Both the position numbers and the translations under genes were made by a program. Below are positions 46,123 through 55,186 of a DNA stretch of 64,000 nt, in pieces. The DNA comes from Bog-473 sp963783965 (GTDB lineage: Bacteria > Actinomycetota > Acidimicrobiia > Acidimicrobiales > RAAP-2): contig CAWAPQ010000001.1 of assembly GCA_963783965.1 (NCBI GenBank), positions 310,001 to 374,000 of the forward strand, read 5' to 3'. The notes under the pieces were generated by a model, which saw nothing but the letters and a program-made list of their open reading frames with translations, ran no database searches and was not told the origin of the DNA. Positions within the stretch are counted from its first letter, which is position 1. Each line of letters starts with the position of its first letter.

Positions 46123-46785
46123 TCAGAAGATGTGCAGAGACGAGATCGGCCAGACTCGGAGTTCGACCTTGCCGACGATCAGCGACCGGTTGATCGGTCC
46201 CCAGTAGCGGCTGTCGCACGAGTCGGTCCGGTTGTCGCCCATCACGAAGTAGTCATTGGACGGCACCCGATAGGGCCGCTCGAGGTTTGAGCTGTTGCCG
46301 GCCGGACCCGCCACGGTGATGCCCTGTTCGGAGGACGGGAGCCAAGTCTCGTCGAGGCGCTTCCCGTCGACATAGACGTAGCCGTTCGCGAGCGAGATGA
46401 CGTCGCCGGGGAGCCCGATGACCCGCTTGACGAGGTCATTCACCTCGGGGCCGCCACAGTTCTCGGTCGGCGGCCGCGAGAAGACCACGATGTCGCCCCG
46501 ATCCACCCCGTGGAGGTGGTAGCTCAGCTTGTTGACCAGGATGCGGTCCCCGATCTGCAACGTCGGCTCCATGGAGCCGGACGGGATGAAGAAAGTCTGG
46601 ACGACGAACGCCCGTAGGAGCACCGCCACCAGGACGGCGACCACCACGACGATCACCGCCTCCTTGATCCAACGCGTCGGGTGAGGGTTGACGGGGGGCG
46701 GCGCGAGCACGTGCTCGACGCCCGGCGGCCCGGCCGGAGGTGGTTCTTCGACGGCCAGCACCGGTTCGTTCGGGTCGGGCGTCAC
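46123..46785 (-). CDS. lepB: Type I signal peptidase
   Basis: A 220-residue membrane-bound protease that cleaves secretory signal peptides. A single N-terminal helix (about 43-60) is followed by the catalytic Ser71 in IPSGSMEPTL and Lys120 in VNDLVKRVIG; the C-terminal boxes GDNRTDSCDSRYWG are intact. A Pro/Glu-rich cytoplasmic tail of about 35 residues precedes the helix. It sits opposite gyrA, 27 nt between stops. It probably processes the Sec substrates at 51013 and 62719. Confidence 0.95.
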   Translation of the reverse strand: MTPDPNEPVLAVEEPPPAGPPGVEHVLAPPPVNPHPTRWIKEAVIVVVVAVLVAVLLRAFVVQTFFIPSGSMEPTLQIGDRILVNKLSYHLHGVDRGDIVVFSRPPTENCGGPEVNDLVKRVIGLPGDVISLANGYVYVDGKRLDETWLPSSEQGITVAGPAGNSSNLERPYRVPSNDYFVMGDNRTDSCDSRYWGPINRSLIVGKVELRVWPISSLHIF

Positions 46786-46822
46786 CGGAGGCAGGCTAGA
46801 CGGCGACGCGGGATCCCGGTGA

Positions 46823-48550
46823 TCAGGCCGGGGCTGGAATTACGGAGGCGGTGTCGCGGCCGGACCGCAGAAGTGTGCCGGGCAAAGCGCCGGTGGGGGC
46901 ACCGTCGCGGATGGTCTCCAACCCGTTGACCAGGACGCGGACGACCCCGTGTGAGCCGGCGTAGAGGCGCGGCGTGTCGCCGGGCAGGTCGTGCACGAGC
47001 CGGGCTGGCTCGGAGTCGACCGTCTCGGGATCGAACACGAAGACGTCGGCGACGTAACCCTCACGAATCAGCCCCCGGTCACGGAGCCCGAACAGCTGGG
47101 CCGGCTGGGCCGTCAGCATGTGCACCGCCCGCTCGACCGGCACGAGCTTGCGGCCCCGCAGGCAGTCGGCGAGGAAGGCGGTCGGGTAGCTCGAGCCGCA
47201 CATGCGGTCGAGGTGTGCGCCGGCATCGGAGCCACCGACCATTGCACGCGGGTCGCTCCAGATCTCCGCCCGCATGTCCCAGGTGGCCTCTTCGCCGTCG
47301 TCGGTGTTGGGCCACAGCACGGTGCGGAGGTCGTCGGCCAGCACGATGTCGAGGAGCGTGTCGAAGGGGGCCGTCCCCCGCTCGGCCGCGATGTCGGCCA
47401 CACTGCGGAAGGCGCAGCCGTCGTTGGCTGGTGCGTAGGTATCCCCGATCACGTAGGTGCCCCAGCGGGCAAGCCCGCGGAACACGCCGGCCTCCTTGCT
47501 GTGCGCCCGCTCGTCGAGCAGGGCGCGCACGGCAGGATCGGCCAGCTGGCGCACCCGCTCGGCCTCGGGGAGTCCCATGACGTCGCCCCATCCCGGAATG
47601 AGGAAGAGCGCGCAATGGGTGCGAAAGCTCATGTTCATGGGAACGAGCGTCGGCATGGTCAAGGCGACGATCCGTCCACCCGCCGCAGCCGCAGCGGATG
47701 ACGCGGACAGCTGATGCTCAATGCGGTCGGCCGAACGGGCGTCGACGGTCAGAACGTTCCAGTTGAGCGGCCGCTGGGCGGTCACGCTCATGGTCGTCAT
47801 GAGGTCGATCTCCTCGGGGCTGAAGGAGTCCAGGCACCCGTTGGTGATGTACTCGAGCGTGGTGCCCTCGTGGGCCGCCACCTCCTCACAGAAGGCGAGC
47901 ATCTCGCGGCGATCGGCGTAGCGCGAGCTGATCGGGCGCCCGTCGCCGTCGGAGTGGGTGCGGGACTGCGAGGAAGAGAAGCCGAGCCCGCCCGCGGCCA
48001 GGGACTCGCCCAGCAGCGCGCGCATGGCGGCGATCTCGTCGTCGGAGGCCACCTCCTCGCCCCGCTCGGCCCCCATGACCTTGCGCCGCAGGGCGCAATG
48101 TCCCACCAGGAACCCGGCGTTGACGCCCAGCCTGCCCTCGAACCTGTCGAGGTACTCCCCGAAGGTCGACCAGTTCCACGGCACGCCGTTCTCCAGGGCA
48201 GCGAGCGGCATCCCCTCGACCTTGGCCATCATCTGGCGGATGTAGTCCGCGTCCTCGGCGTTGATGGGGGCAAGCGTGAAGCCGCAGTTGCCCCCGATGA
48301 TGGTGGTCACCCCGTGCACGTTGGAGGGGGACGCGAGGGGGTCCCAGAAGAGCTGCGCGTCGTAGTGCGTGTGTGGGTCGACCACGCCCGGCATCACGAT
48401 GAGCCCGGCGGCATCGAGTTCTGTCGCCCCTTCGTCGTCGACGCGTCCTATGGCGACGATCCGCCCGTCGCGGATGCCGACGTCGGCGAGGCGCCCGGGC
48501 TCGCCGGTCCCGTCGATGACCGTGCCGGATCGGATGACGTAGTCGAGCAT
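46823..48550 (-). CDS. N-acyl-D-amino-acid deacylase/D-aminoacylase-like amidohydrolase
   Basis: A 575-residue metal-dependent amidohydrolase. MLDYVIRSGTVIDGTGEPG and VMPGVVDPHTHYDAQLFWDP give the N-terminal beta-sandwich and the HxH metal motif. GVTTIIGGNCGFTLAPI, GGSDAGAHLDRMCGSS (metal Asp) and the C-terminal GLIREGYVADVFVFD follow. It resembles D-aminoacylases, but the true substrate is unknown. ATG 48550 has GGAGG 5 nt upstream and is preferred to a longer form. It is on the minus strand between lepB and a hypothetical gene. Confidence 0.85.
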   Translation of the reverse strand: MLDYVIRSGTVIDGTGEPGRLADVGIRDGRIVAIGRVDDEGATELDAAGLIVMPGVVDPHTHYDAQLFWDPLASPSNVHGVTTIIGGNCGFTLAPINAEDADYIRQMMAKVEGMPLAALENGVPWNWSTFGEYLDRFEGRLGVNAGFLVGHCALRRKVMGAERGEEVASDDEIAAMRALLGESLAAGGLGFSSSQSRTHSDGDGRPISSRYADRREMLAFCEEVAAHEGTTLEYITNGCLDSFSPEEIDLMTTMSVTAQRPLNWNVLTVDARSADRIEHQLSASSAAAAAGGRIVALTMPTLVPMNMSFRTHCALFLIPGWGDVMGLPEAERVRQLADPAVRALLDERAHSKEAGVFRGLARWGTYVIGDTYAPANDGCAFRSVADIAAERGTAPFDTLLDIVLADDLRTVLWPNTDDGEEATWDMRAEIWSDPRAMVGGSDAGAHLDRMCGSSYPTAFLADCLRGRKLVPVERAVHMLTAQPAQLFGLRDRGLIREGYVADVFVFDPETVDSEPARLVHDLPGDTPRLYAGSHGVVRVLVNGLETIRDGAPTGALPGTLLRSGRDTASVIPAPA

Positions 48551-48648
48551 GGGACCTCCGGGGGCGGGCACGCACGGCGGCTGCCGGGCGCCGAAATCTG
48601 ACGACCCGTCAGCTTACTGCCGGCCGCAGGCCAGGCCCCGGTCCCGAG

Positions 48649-49281
48649 TCAGGCGGTCTGGTCGCGGACCGGCGCCGCCGCAATCTGGTAGCGGCGGATA
48701 ATGACGGCCCTGATCTGCTGGAGCCGAGCCTCGACGGCCGCCTGTCGCTCGGTCAGGAGCGCAAGCTGCTCCTCGACCTGTTCCTGGACGCGAGCCGCGG
48801 CGGACGGGGACGACAGGTTCACCCGAGCCATCTCCTGGTGGGCGGCCAGCAGATGGTCTGTCCGAATGAAGAGCCCTTCGTCGAGCCCCAGGTCGTCATC
48901 GAGCGCCTGGTCGTGATTGAGCCCCAGGTCGGTGCCCTCGCCTTCAGGATCCGCCCAGCGATCCTCCCGTAGGCCGGCTGCAAGCACGCTGGAGAGCTCG
49001 TCGATCACGTTCTCCGGTCCCCCCGAACCCGGCGAGCCCGCATTCGAGAGAATGGCCACGTCAGCGGCGAGTACGGCCCGGGCGTAGCCCAGTGCCTCTT
49101 CGATCAGCGTGAGGTCGTCCCGCCAGGCCCGGATGGGGGCGGCCTCACCGAGACGCTCGACGTGGGCCGACGCCCCCAGGACCCGGCCGATGTCGACCAG
49201 ATCGATCGGTCGGTCCCGCAGGGAAAGCCCAGCAGCGTCGTTGTCCCCGTCTCCGGGGGCTGACGCGTGAGTTGCTGACAT
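48649..49281 (-). CDS. Hypothetical protein with C-terminal coiled coil
   Basis: A 210-residue acidic protein that I do not recognise. The N-terminus reads LRDRPIDLVDIGRVLGASAHVERLGEA, the middle is Asp/Gly-rich (DQALDDDLGLDEGLFI), and the last 60 residues form a coiled coil (ARVQEQVEEQLALLTERQAAVEARLQQIR). No signal peptide or membrane helix is evident. ATG 49281 has GGGGAG about 10 nt upstream. It diverges from the dCTP deaminase gene across 339 nt. Confidence 0.65.
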   Translation of the reverse strand: MSATHASAPGDGDNDAAGLSLRDRPIDLVDIGRVLGASAHVERLGEAAPIRAWRDDLTLIEEALGYARAVLAADVAILSNAGSPGSGGPENVIDELSSVLAAGLREDRWADPEGEGTDLGLNHDQALDDDLGLDEGLFIRTDHLLAAHQEMARVNLSSPSAAARVQEQVEEQLALLTERQAAVEARLQQIRAVIIRRYQIAAAPVRDQTA

Positions 49282-49620
49282 CCGGGCCACACTCCCCTCT
49301 CCGCCGCGCGGGACTCCTCGAGCCGACCCTTCCTCGACCTTTTCTCTAGCACGCAGCCCGAGAGCACCGAGGTGATGCCCGTTCGGCGGCCAATCCCCGG
49401 CGCTGACGGGGCGGGCCGCGGAAATGAGGGAAACTTGTCACGCCCCTTGTGGATGACAGTTCCTTCCTGCGGAACCCCCGTGTACAACGAATCGTCCCCA
49501 AGTCGTCCACAGGCTGTGCCCGACGCCATCCCCACCCCTGGCCTTTCGCGTTGGCACGCCACGTGCTTTGCTCTGGATGTGTGCGCCCAGAAGACGTCGC
49601 GGCCCGGTGCGAGCGCCCCA
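49282..49620. promoter_or_regulatory. Divergent intergenic region with DnaA-box-like nonamers
   Basis: No gene is supported in this 339-nt stretch. It holds TGTGGATGA at 49448-49456 (8/9 to a DnaA box on the minus strand) and TCGTCCACA at 49503-49511 (8/9 to TTGTCCACA). Promoters for the genes on each side must lie here. A link between DnaA and the deaminase gene is inferred only. Confidence 0.4.
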
Positions 49621-50757
49621 ATGTTGAACCTCCAACCGTCATCCGAAGGAGTGCTCCCGGGCCAGCTCCTGGAGCGGGCCATCCGAGCCGGCTACATCGA
49701 CGCCGGACGCTTCAACATTCCCGAAGGGAACGTGCAGCCCGCCAGCCTCGACCTCCGCCTGGGGGAGCGGGCCCTACGCATCCGTTGCAGCTTTCTCCCA
49801 GGAACCGAATCGGTCGAGCGGAAGCTCAAGGACTACATCCTCGACGAGATCGACCTTCGCGGCGACGGGGCGATGCTCGAAGCGCGGTGCCCCTACCTGA
49901 TTGAGCTGAAGGAGCGGCTGGACCTGCCGGCCGGGCTTCGTGGCAAGGCCAACCCCAAGAGTTCGACGGGGCGGATCGACGTCTTCACCCGCGTCATCAC
50001 CGACAACAGCGACCGGTTCGACGAGATAGCGCCGGGCTACCACGGCCCCCTGTACCTGGAAGTCGTCCCGCTCTCCTTTCCCGTCCGCGTCCGCGAGGAC
50101 CTCACGCTCAACCAGCTCCGGCTCTCGAGTGGCCGCCCGTGGCTCAGCGACGAGGAGGTCCGGCAGACACATCTCGAAGAGCCCATTCTCTACCGTTCGG
50201 GCGCATCGGTGCCCGTCGGCGACCTGGTCCTTTCGAATGGACTCTTCTTGGGACTCGATCTGCGGGGCGACGAGAGGGGACGGGTCGGCCACAGCACCCG
50301 CGACAGCGCGCCCCTTCTCGATCTGACATCGGGCGGTGAAGTGGACCCGACGCCGTTCTGGGATCCCGTCTTCCGGGAGGACGGTGACCGGCTGGTCCTG
50401 TCACCGAAGCGTTTCTACCTCTTGATGTCGAACGAGGCGGTCAGCATCCCACCCAACCTGGCGGCCGAGATGACGGCCTACGACCCGACGAGCGGCGAGC
50501 TGCGTACCCACTACGCCGGCTTCTTCGATCCGGGTTTCGGGTTCGACCCCACCGGAGGCTTCCGCGGTTCGCGGGCCGCCCTCGAGGTACGTGCGCACGA
50601 CGTTCCCTTCATGGTCGAGAACGGCCAGGCGGTGTGCAAGCTCACCTTCGAGCGCATGCTCGAGGAGCCGACTTCCCTGTACGGGTCGGGCATCGGCTCG
50701 TCGTACCAGCAACAAGAAGAAACGTTGAGCCGGTACTTCCGCCGCTCACCGGGGTAG
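49621..50757 (+). CDS. Tandem-domain dCTP deaminase-like protein
   Basis: A 378-residue protein built from two dUTPase/dCTP-deaminase-like folds in tandem, the layout of the two-domain 2'-deoxycytidine 5'-triphosphate deaminase family. The N-terminal half has QPASLDLRLGERALRIR and a mid motif RGKANPKSSTGRIDVFTRVI with the catalytic Ser-Ser/Arg region. The second half has a GELRTHYAGFFDPGFGFDPTGG stretch and GQAVCKLTFERM. It would supply dUMP precursors for dTMP synthesis. ATG 49621 is chosen; upstream in-frame sequence is a non-conserved leader. Confidence 0.82.
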   Translation: MLNLQPSSEGVLPGQLLERAIRAGYIDAGRFNIPEGNVQPASLDLRLGERALRIRCSFLPGTESVERKLKDYILDEIDLRGDGAMLEARCPYLIELKERLDLPAGLRGKANPKSSTGRIDVFTRVITDNSDRFDEIAPGYHGPLYLEVVPLSFPVRVREDLTLNQLRLSSGRPWLSDEEVRQTHLEEPILYRSGASVPVGDLVLSNGLFLGLDLRGDERGRVGHSTRDSAPLLDLTSGGEVDPTPFWDPVFREDGDRLVLSPKRFYLLMSNEAVSIPPNLAAEMTAYDPTSGELRTHYAGFFDPGFGFDPTGGFRGSRAALEVRAHDVPFMVENGQAVCKLTFERMLEEPTSLYGSGIGSSYQQQEETLSRYFRRSPG

Positions 50758-51012
50758 CCGGCAGCCACAACAAGGCGTTCGTGCGTCAGGCCGTCCACCG
50801 TTGACGAAAGCGGCGCACGACAGCATCCACTGCTGTTGACATCGACCGCCTCTCTCTGTACATCGCGCTTTCTGGCGCACACGCACCGAGAGTGCAATCA
50901 CAATTCTTCAGCACCTTCGCATGGGCTCACGGGATTTCTCGTTTCGCCGGGTATGAGGGATGGGCGCAGCTTCCGAGCGGGTGTGTGTCCCCTACACAGA
51001 AGGAGCAACGAC
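50758..51012. other. Leader region of the chaplin-repeat gene
   Basis: No gene is supported in these 255 nt. The last part ends in AGAAGGAGC before ATG 51013. GGCTCACGGG at 50932-50941 and GCCGGGTATG at 50945-50954 faintly resemble the second half of a c-di-GMP-I riboswitch, but the diagnostic GACGCAAAGC is absent, so I do not call one. Confidence 0.4.
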
Positions 51013-52533
51013 ATGAGGCGGATCCGGCTGACATCCATTGGCGTCCTGACCGGCGGGTTGATCCTGGCGGTGGGTTCGGTTTCCGGCGCGGCGCCCGCGG
51101 GTGCCGCGCCGTCACCCAACGATCTGCAAACGACGGTGCAGGCCGTGCAGAACGCGGCCGCCGCCGCAGTGGCACAGGCGACCGGCTCGGCGGTTCCGAC
51201 TTCGCCGGGCCCGGCATCTGATCCGCTGCCCTCGTTGCCGGCGTCCGTCGCCGCCCCGATCAGCGCGCTGTCGAACGAAATCGGTGGCACGTTGCTGCCG
51301 GGACAGGACTCGACGACTGGTTCCAACACGACCGGGCAATCATCACCCGTCGCCAACGCGGACGCGCCGATCAACGCGTGCTCGCTCTCGGTCGGCCTTG
51401 CCGCCGACGCCAACAGCGGCTGCTCTACGACCTCCGTCGGGCTGAACCAGCCTGGCGGAGTCGCCGATGTCAATGCGCCGATCACGGCCCAGGACAACGC
51501 AATCGGGTTGCTGAACCTCGCGGCTTCCGCATTTGGACTCACCAACGGTCAGTCCGCGTCGACCTCGCAGGACGGGGCCATCAACGCCGACGCGCCGGTG
51601 AGTATCTGTTCGGTCAACGTCGGTCTGGCCGCCAACACCTCGAGCGACTGCGACACCGCGGGGACGAGCGGTCCCGCGACCCAGACAGGCACCGTCGATG
51701 CCGAGGTGCCCGTCACCGTGTGTGACGTCATAGCGGAGATAGACGGCAACAGCTCGGCCAACTGCCCTCAGCACTCCGATCCGACGAGCCAGCAAGGTCA
51801 GGCCGCCGATGTCTTCGTTCCCGTGACGGCCTGCGGTGCAATCGTCGCGGTGGATGGCTCCTCCAACGGCATGTGCATGCCCGACGCAGGGTTTCCACTC
51901 GTGAATGATCTGCCAACCGATGACGGCAGCCAGAGCGCTCCGGTCGACGGAGTCATTCCGGTGGACGCGTGCAGCGTTGTGGTGGCGGTGGCGGGCACTG
52001 CGAACAACTCGTGTGAGCCCACGCATGCGTCGACCTCCACGACAGGGTCCGTCCCTGTCTTTGCACCCGTGACCGTCTGCGCGGTGTCGGCGGCCCTTCA
52101 AGGTACGGCCAACGGCACGTGCACCGGCACCGGATCGAGCACGACCGGAACAGGGACCCCCGGCAACACGGGTACCGGTGCCACCGTGCCCGTGACGCTC
52201 TGCGGCGTGCAGGCGGCACTCGAGGGCACCGCGGACGCCTCCTGCCCGCAACCAGTGACGTCACCCTCCACCTCCTCCCCGACTTCGGGCACCGGGACGC
52301 CCTCTTCTTCGGCCTCGTCCAGCGCGACACCGGTGCCGGCGACATTGGCTGCCAATCCCGGGCCCGTGAGCGCGCCAACGGTGGCCACGGCCGCATCAGG
52401 CGCTTCGTCCCTGGCGTCCACGGGCGCTCCGCTGCTGCTCGAGACGCTGATCGGGGTGGGGTCGCTGCTGATCGGCCTGTTGATCAGCCGCTCCGGCCGT
52501 CGCCGTGCAGGCCGGAAGAGCCTCGCCGAGTAG
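51013..52533 (+). CDS. Secreted chaplin-repeat surface protein with C-terminal sorting-like anchor
   Basis: A 506-residue exported protein: signal peptide at 1-31, then seven divergent chaplin-like repeats. Each has the form (V/A)PV.(A/V)C(S/G)V.VxVxGxAxxxC, for example DAPINACSLSVGLAADANSGC and VIPVDACSVVVAVAGTANNSC, with two cysteines about 14 residues apart. Gly/Thr/Ser linkers separate them. The C-terminus reads LASTG (467-471), a hydrophobic helix and RSGRRRAGRK, a sortase-type anchor variant. Streptomyces chaplins form hydrophobic amyloid on aerial surfaces; a similar surface coat is inferred. ATG 51013 has AAGGAG upstream. Confidence 0.8.
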   Translation: MRRIRLTSIGVLTGGLILAVGSVSGAAPAGAAPSPNDLQTTVQAVQNAAAAAVAQATGSAVPTSPGPASDPLPSLPASVAAPISALSNEIGGTLLPGQDSTTGSNTTGQSSPVANADAPINACSLSVGLAADANSGCSTTSVGLNQPGGVADVNAPITAQDNAIGLLNLAASAFGLTNGQSASTSQDGAINADAPVSICSVNVGLAANTSSDCDTAGTSGPATQTGTVDAEVPVTVCDVIAEIDGNSSANCPQHSDPTSQQGQAADVFVPVTACGAIVAVDGSSNGMCMPDAGFPLVNDLPTDDGSQSAPVDGVIPVDACSVVVAVAGTANNSCEPTHASTSTTGSVPVFAPVTVCAVSAALQGTANGTCTGTGSSTTGTGTPGNTGTGATVPVTLCGVQAALEGTADASCPQPVTSPSTSSPTSGTGTPSSSASSSATPVPATLAANPGPVSAPTVATAASGASSLASTGAPLLLETLIGVGSLLIGLLISRSGRRRAGRKSLAE

Positions 52534-52607
52534 GGGCGAAATCCGAAGTATTCGCCACAGCCCGCGGCACTACGTGCAGGGGGACGATGTCGATGGATGG
52601 AGGGGGC

Positions 52608-53531
52608 ATGTTCAAGAGCCAACACAATGCGGGTGACGTCAGCGGCCTGGAAGAGGTGTTTCGATCACAGGAGCTCACCCGGGCATCTGAGACCGCAGGG
52701 CACGCTCCGGAAGGTGCGATCCACCGGACGGGTCACGCAGAAGCGACGGAGAGAAATGATCGCGCCGTGGCACCGGAGATGCATCAGGTTGGAGACGATG
52801 CCCGATCGGGCATCGGGCCGCGCACACGTGGATCGTCGCCCGGGCCCGCGGACTCCCTGCTGCAGCCTGGTCCACTTCTAGAACCAGACCAAGGCGGTGG
52901 CGGAGCGGGACTCGGCGAGACGCGTGCCACCGCGTCCGCCGGGGCCCCGCAACGACGCGAGTCGAACCGGTACTGGACCATCGCCGCCCTCAGCGCGCTC
53001 GTGGCATTGGTTGTCGCCGGCGTGACTTCCGGGACCGGTCAGCACCGCGCACCGACTACCTCGGCTCAGGTGAAGTCGGGACCGACGCGGCCGCACAGTG
53101 GCTTCCACTCCTCAGGCGCGGCGGCGACGGGCCCGACAGCTCCGGGTTCGCTGACCGGAGAAGTGGGGTCCGGTGCGCGGTTGTCGAGGATGTCGTCGGC
53201 CGCGACGCGGAGTACGGGCGACGCACCGGGCGGGCACGTCACTCTCAGTGGGGCGGCCACGACGACCGGTGCGGGAGCGTCTTCGACGACGACGTCCACC
53301 GGTGGATCGCCAGGCGGAGGAACGACCGGGTCGCCACCGCCTTCCGGCGGGAGCAATCCGATGACGCCCGTTGCGGCCGGTGTCGGGAGCACTGTTGGTT
53401 CGGTCGGAGCGTCCGTCACGGGCCTTGCGAACCAACTCGCAAGTGAGGTTCCGGCTGTCGCGCCCGCCACCAACGTCGCAAGCAACGCCGTCGGCGCGGT
53501 CGACCAAGCCGTCAGCACGGCGACGTTTTGA
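52608..53531 (+). CDS. Single-pass membrane protein with Gly/Ser/Thr-rich extracellular part, paralogue of 53873
   Basis: A 307-residue protein of unknown function. Its N-terminus, MFKSQHNAGDVSGLEEVFRS, aligns with that of the next protein (LEEVF). One membrane helix (YWTIAALSALVALVVAGVT, 122-140) follows a charged cytoplasmic part. The outside part is low-complexity, rich in Ser, Thr, Gly and Ala, and ends in a hydrophobic amphipathic stretch SVTGLANQLASEVPAVAPATNVAS. It lies 75 nt after the chaplin-repeat gene, so it is likely a partner. GGAGGGGGC precedes ATG 52608; ATG 52587 is an alternative. Confidence 0.65.
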   Translation: MFKSQHNAGDVSGLEEVFRSQELTRASETAGHAPEGAIHRTGHAEATERNDRAVAPEMHQVGDDARSGIGPRTRGSSPGPADSLLQPGPLLEPDQGGGGAGLGETRATASAGAPQRRESNRYWTIAALSALVALVVAGVTSGTGQHRAPTTSAQVKSGPTRPHSGFHSSGAAATGPTAPGSLTGEVGSGARLSRMSSAATRSTGDAPGGHVTLSGAATTTGAGASSTTTSTGGSPGGGTTGSPPPSGGSNPMTPVAAGVGSTVGSVGASVTGLANQLASEVPAVAPATNVASNAVGAVDQAVSTATF

Positions 53532-53872
53532 CAACAGCGCGTTGCCGCCAAGTTGCACGTTGATTGCGAGTCGCGACGCGACGCGCCGCGCCGCATCGAA
53601 TTGGACCACCAGTGCATTGCGCGTCGTGCCGATTGTGTGACAATGCTCGGACAACCGCGCAAAACTCCGCGTGATTGATGCGGCCCGCGTGCAGCAGAAC
53701 CGTCGTTTCCAAACTGCACGCAACGGTTCGAACTAATTCCTGACAGATTCCAGTTTCCTCGTATTCACGTCGATGCACCCGCTATATGGTTGAACGTGAG
53801 GGGGCGTCTGAACCTCGGAGCGAGACTTCGAGCGGCTGAGCCCTGCCGGACAGACGATTGCAGTGGAGGATC
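53532..53872. other. Intergenic stretch, no gene seen
   Basis: 341 nt with visibly lower GC than the flanks. GTTG and TGCA words recur (GTTGCCGCCAAGTTGCACG and others). No frame on either strand looks like a protein and no RNA family is recognised. A regulatory leader for the Gly-Thr protein is possible; CTATATGG near 53783 could be part of a promoter. Confidence 0.4.
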
Positions 53873-55071
53873 ATGGGGGGGTCGAAGCCCGAATGGGCTG
53901 ACACGAACGATGCGACGTTGGAGGAAGTCTTCACGTCCCGTTCATTTGGACATCCGCTCCCGAAGGCCCCGCCGCGCTCCGTCGTACCAGAGGCGATCAC
54001 TGCCTCGAAGCTCTACTTCGTCCGGAACCGCCTTGTGGCAGCGGGAGCCGCCGCGGCGGCCGCACTGTCCGTGGCCGGACTGACTATCGGAGCAGGACCC
54101 ATTGGCCAATCCGTACTCTCCGCCAGCTCGACCGGTCCGGTCGGCCCACCCGTGAGCACCCCGACGACCACCCCTCCCGGACCGACGGTCGGCTCGGCGG
54201 GGGGATCGGCGTCAGCGGGGAACGTCGGCGCGCAACCGGGTGGCTCTGGACTCGTCTCGGCCACGAGCGTGCCACAGTCACCGGCGCCCGCAGTCGTGGC
54301 CAGTGCGCCGTCGCCACAGAGCAGCGGGTCAACACCGACGACCACCCGGACCGTCGCCGGCGGCGGCTCCTCTGCACCGACTCCGAGCGGGACCGGCACA
54401 GCGACGACCACCACGACGACAACAACGCCACCCACATCGACGTCCCCGACAATTCCCGTCTCGTCAGCATCTGGTGGTGCCGCGCCCGTCGGCAACGGGA
54501 GCGGCACGGGGACCACCGGTGGCACGGGTGACAACGGCAACGGCAACGGAACCGGAACCGGAACGGGCACCGGAACTGGCACCGGAACTGGCACCGGAAC
54601 CGGAACCGGCACCGGTACCGGCACCGGCACTGGCACTGGAACAGGGACCGGCACCGGCACCGGCACTGGAACCGGCACTGGCACCGGCACCGGCACTGGC
54701 ACCGGCACCGGAACGGGCACCGGCACTGGCACTGGCACCGGCACTGGCACCGGCACCGGCACTGGAACCGGCACTGGCACGGGCACCGGCACTGGAACCG
54801 GCACTGGCACCGGCACCGGCACTGGAACCGGAACTGGCACGGGCACCGGCACTGGAACGGAACTGGCACGGGCACCGGCACTGGAACCGGCACTGGCACG
54901 GGCACCGGCACTGGAACGGGCACCGGCACCGGCACCGGAACCGGGACCGGCACCGGCACCGGGAGCGGCACCGGCACCGGCACCGGGAGCGGCACCGGCA
55001 ACACCGGCACCGGGAACAGCCCATCCGGGTGCTGCCAGCACTCGCGCATCAACGCCGACGGCTGCCCCTGA
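53873..55071 (+). CDS. Membrane-anchored protein with very long Gly-Thr tract, frame broken once
   Basis: A paralogue of the previous gene: DATLEEVFTSRSF near the N-terminus, one membrane helix (LVAAGAAAAAALSVAGLTIGA), then a Thr/Ser/Pro-rich external part. From about residue 225 the sequence is a (Gly-Thr)n run of about 70 units. As written, the frame shifts near 54858 and would read on to 55138; one missing C there restores the tract, which then ends GNSPSGCCQHSRINADGCP with a TGA at 55069-55071. That ending, with three cysteines, looks genuine. The coordinates given use the corrected end. ATG 53873 has GGAGG upstream. Confidence 0.65.
54549..54966 (+). repeat. Hexanucleotide repeat encoding (Gly-Thr)n
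   Basis: Imperfect tandem GGNACN units, about 70 copies, with synonymous third-base variety (GGCACC, GGCACT, GGAACC, GGAACG). The hexamer keeps frame on gain or loss of units, so length variation is expected. One base is missing at about 54858. Confidence 0.85.
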
Positions 55072-55186
55072 GCGTCGCCCCATTGCCGCCGGACCTCGGG
55101 CGGTACCGGGTGCAGGAAACCGACGCGCAGGCTGGTAAGCATGCGGACGACGCAAACGTCGCGTCTCGGCACGAGCGAGGTCAGCC

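Noticed and set aside
50905..50960. Possible second c-di-GMP riboswitch before the chaplin-repeat gene
   Set aside because: CACGGG and GCCGGG are present at plausible spacing, but GGCAAACC and GACGCAAAGC are missing.
52119..52607. Longer N-terminus for the membrane protein at 52608
   Set aside because: It would overlap the chaplin-repeat gene in another frame, while the conserved LEEVF region begins just after ATG 52608.
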